Shown here piece by piece: positions 5,690 through 5,753 of a stretch of 5,753 bases of DNA (its first letter is position 1; each line of letters starts with the position of its first letter). A program made the position numbers and the translations under genes. The DNA lies in contig UQVN01000217.1 in assembly GCA_900544525.1 (NCBI GenBank), positions 1-5,753 on the forward strand. Reading direction: 5' to 3'. The notes below the pieces were generated by a model that made no database searches, was not told where the DNA came from, and was given only the letters and a program-made list of their open reading frames with translations. Origin of the DNA: an uncultured Eubacteriales bacterium (GTDB taxonomy: Bacteria > Bacillota > Clostridia > Lachnospirales > Lachnospiraceae).

Positions 5690-5722
5690 GCATAAAAATG
5701 AATAGAAAAATTGTGTTTTTAT

Positions 5723-5732
5723 GTCAATTGAC
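5723..5732. promoter_or_regulatory. GTCAATTGAC palindrome, candidate operator
   Basis: This is a perfect 10-bp palindrome downstream of the TATAAT box, near where an mRNA leader would be. Its TCAATTGA core recurs at 1614-1621 and 1783-1790, each time in non-coding DNA. Palindromes of this kind are common targets of dimeric winged-helix repressors, but the cognate protein is not visible here. Confidence 0.3.
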
Positions 5733-5753
5733 GTGCAAAAAAATTAGTATTAA

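Noticed and set aside
5722..5727. Minus-strand TTGACA as a -35 element for a leftward promoter
   Set aside because: At 17 nt spacing the -10 would be TATTCA, a poor match, and no minus-strand gene follows before the terminators.
5698..5753. Start of a new gene (MNRKIVFLCQLT...) running off the window end
   Set aside because: No ribosome binding site, the start lies only 8 nt after the -10 box, and just 18 codons are visible.

Overview
The window suggests a low-GC Gram-positive anaerobe of the Bacillota, probably class Clostridia and perhaps Lachnospiraceae-like. This rests on the AT-rich sequence, purine-rich Shine-Dalgarno sites (AAGGAG, GAGAGG), the histidine kinase type (SHDIRTP H-box, 'FDNL..NIEKY' N-box, 'ESNKIGL' G2 region) and the MacB/FtsX-type ATPase-permease fusion. 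No database search was possible, so the taxonomic call is an inference.

Left part (1-1197): the 3' end of an OmpR/PhoB-type response regulator overlaps by 11 nt the start of a complete 351-aa membrane histidine kinase. This is a classical translationally coupled two-component operon, cut by the window edge. A short, imperfect-looking 3' boundary (10-bp tandem duplication over the kinase stop codon) leads to a separate gene for an unrecognised 110-aa, four-helix membrane protein (1279-1611).

Middle (1612-1991): 380 nt without an intact gene. It holds a strong bidirectional terminator (1687-1732), a 66-codon open stretch on the minus strand that reads like the C-terminal remnant of a lost gene (1766-1966), adjoining AT-rich palindromes next to a TATAAT box (1773-1799), and a terminator-like hairpin (1893-1922) about 70 nt before the next start codon. 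The minus-strand remnant and the 110-aa gene would have been convergent across the terminator.

Right part (1992-5534): one very large gene, an 1180-aa ABC transporter with an N-terminal ATPase and a C-terminal FtsX/MacB-type permease in one chain. Its base composition looks less AT-rich than the left genes. Between the first and second membrane helices lies an unusually large extracytoplasmic region of about 750 residues. This region contains three ungapped 64-residue tandem repeats followed by a Met/Gln-rich helical stretch with a duplicated 15-residue unit. The gene ends at a good terminator whose T-tract is also one arm of a second, 22-bp perfect inverted repeat. A TATAAT promoter-like site and a GTCAATTGAC palindrome near the right edge suggest that another gene begins beyond the window.

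Working model (inference): a two-component system and a neighbouring membrane protein lie beside an export or envelope-stress ABC transporter. The sequence does not prove that they are functionally linked. The intervening terminator and remnant gene argue that the transporter is a separate transcription unit. The most distinctive feature is the repeat-built extracytoplasmic arm of the transporter.
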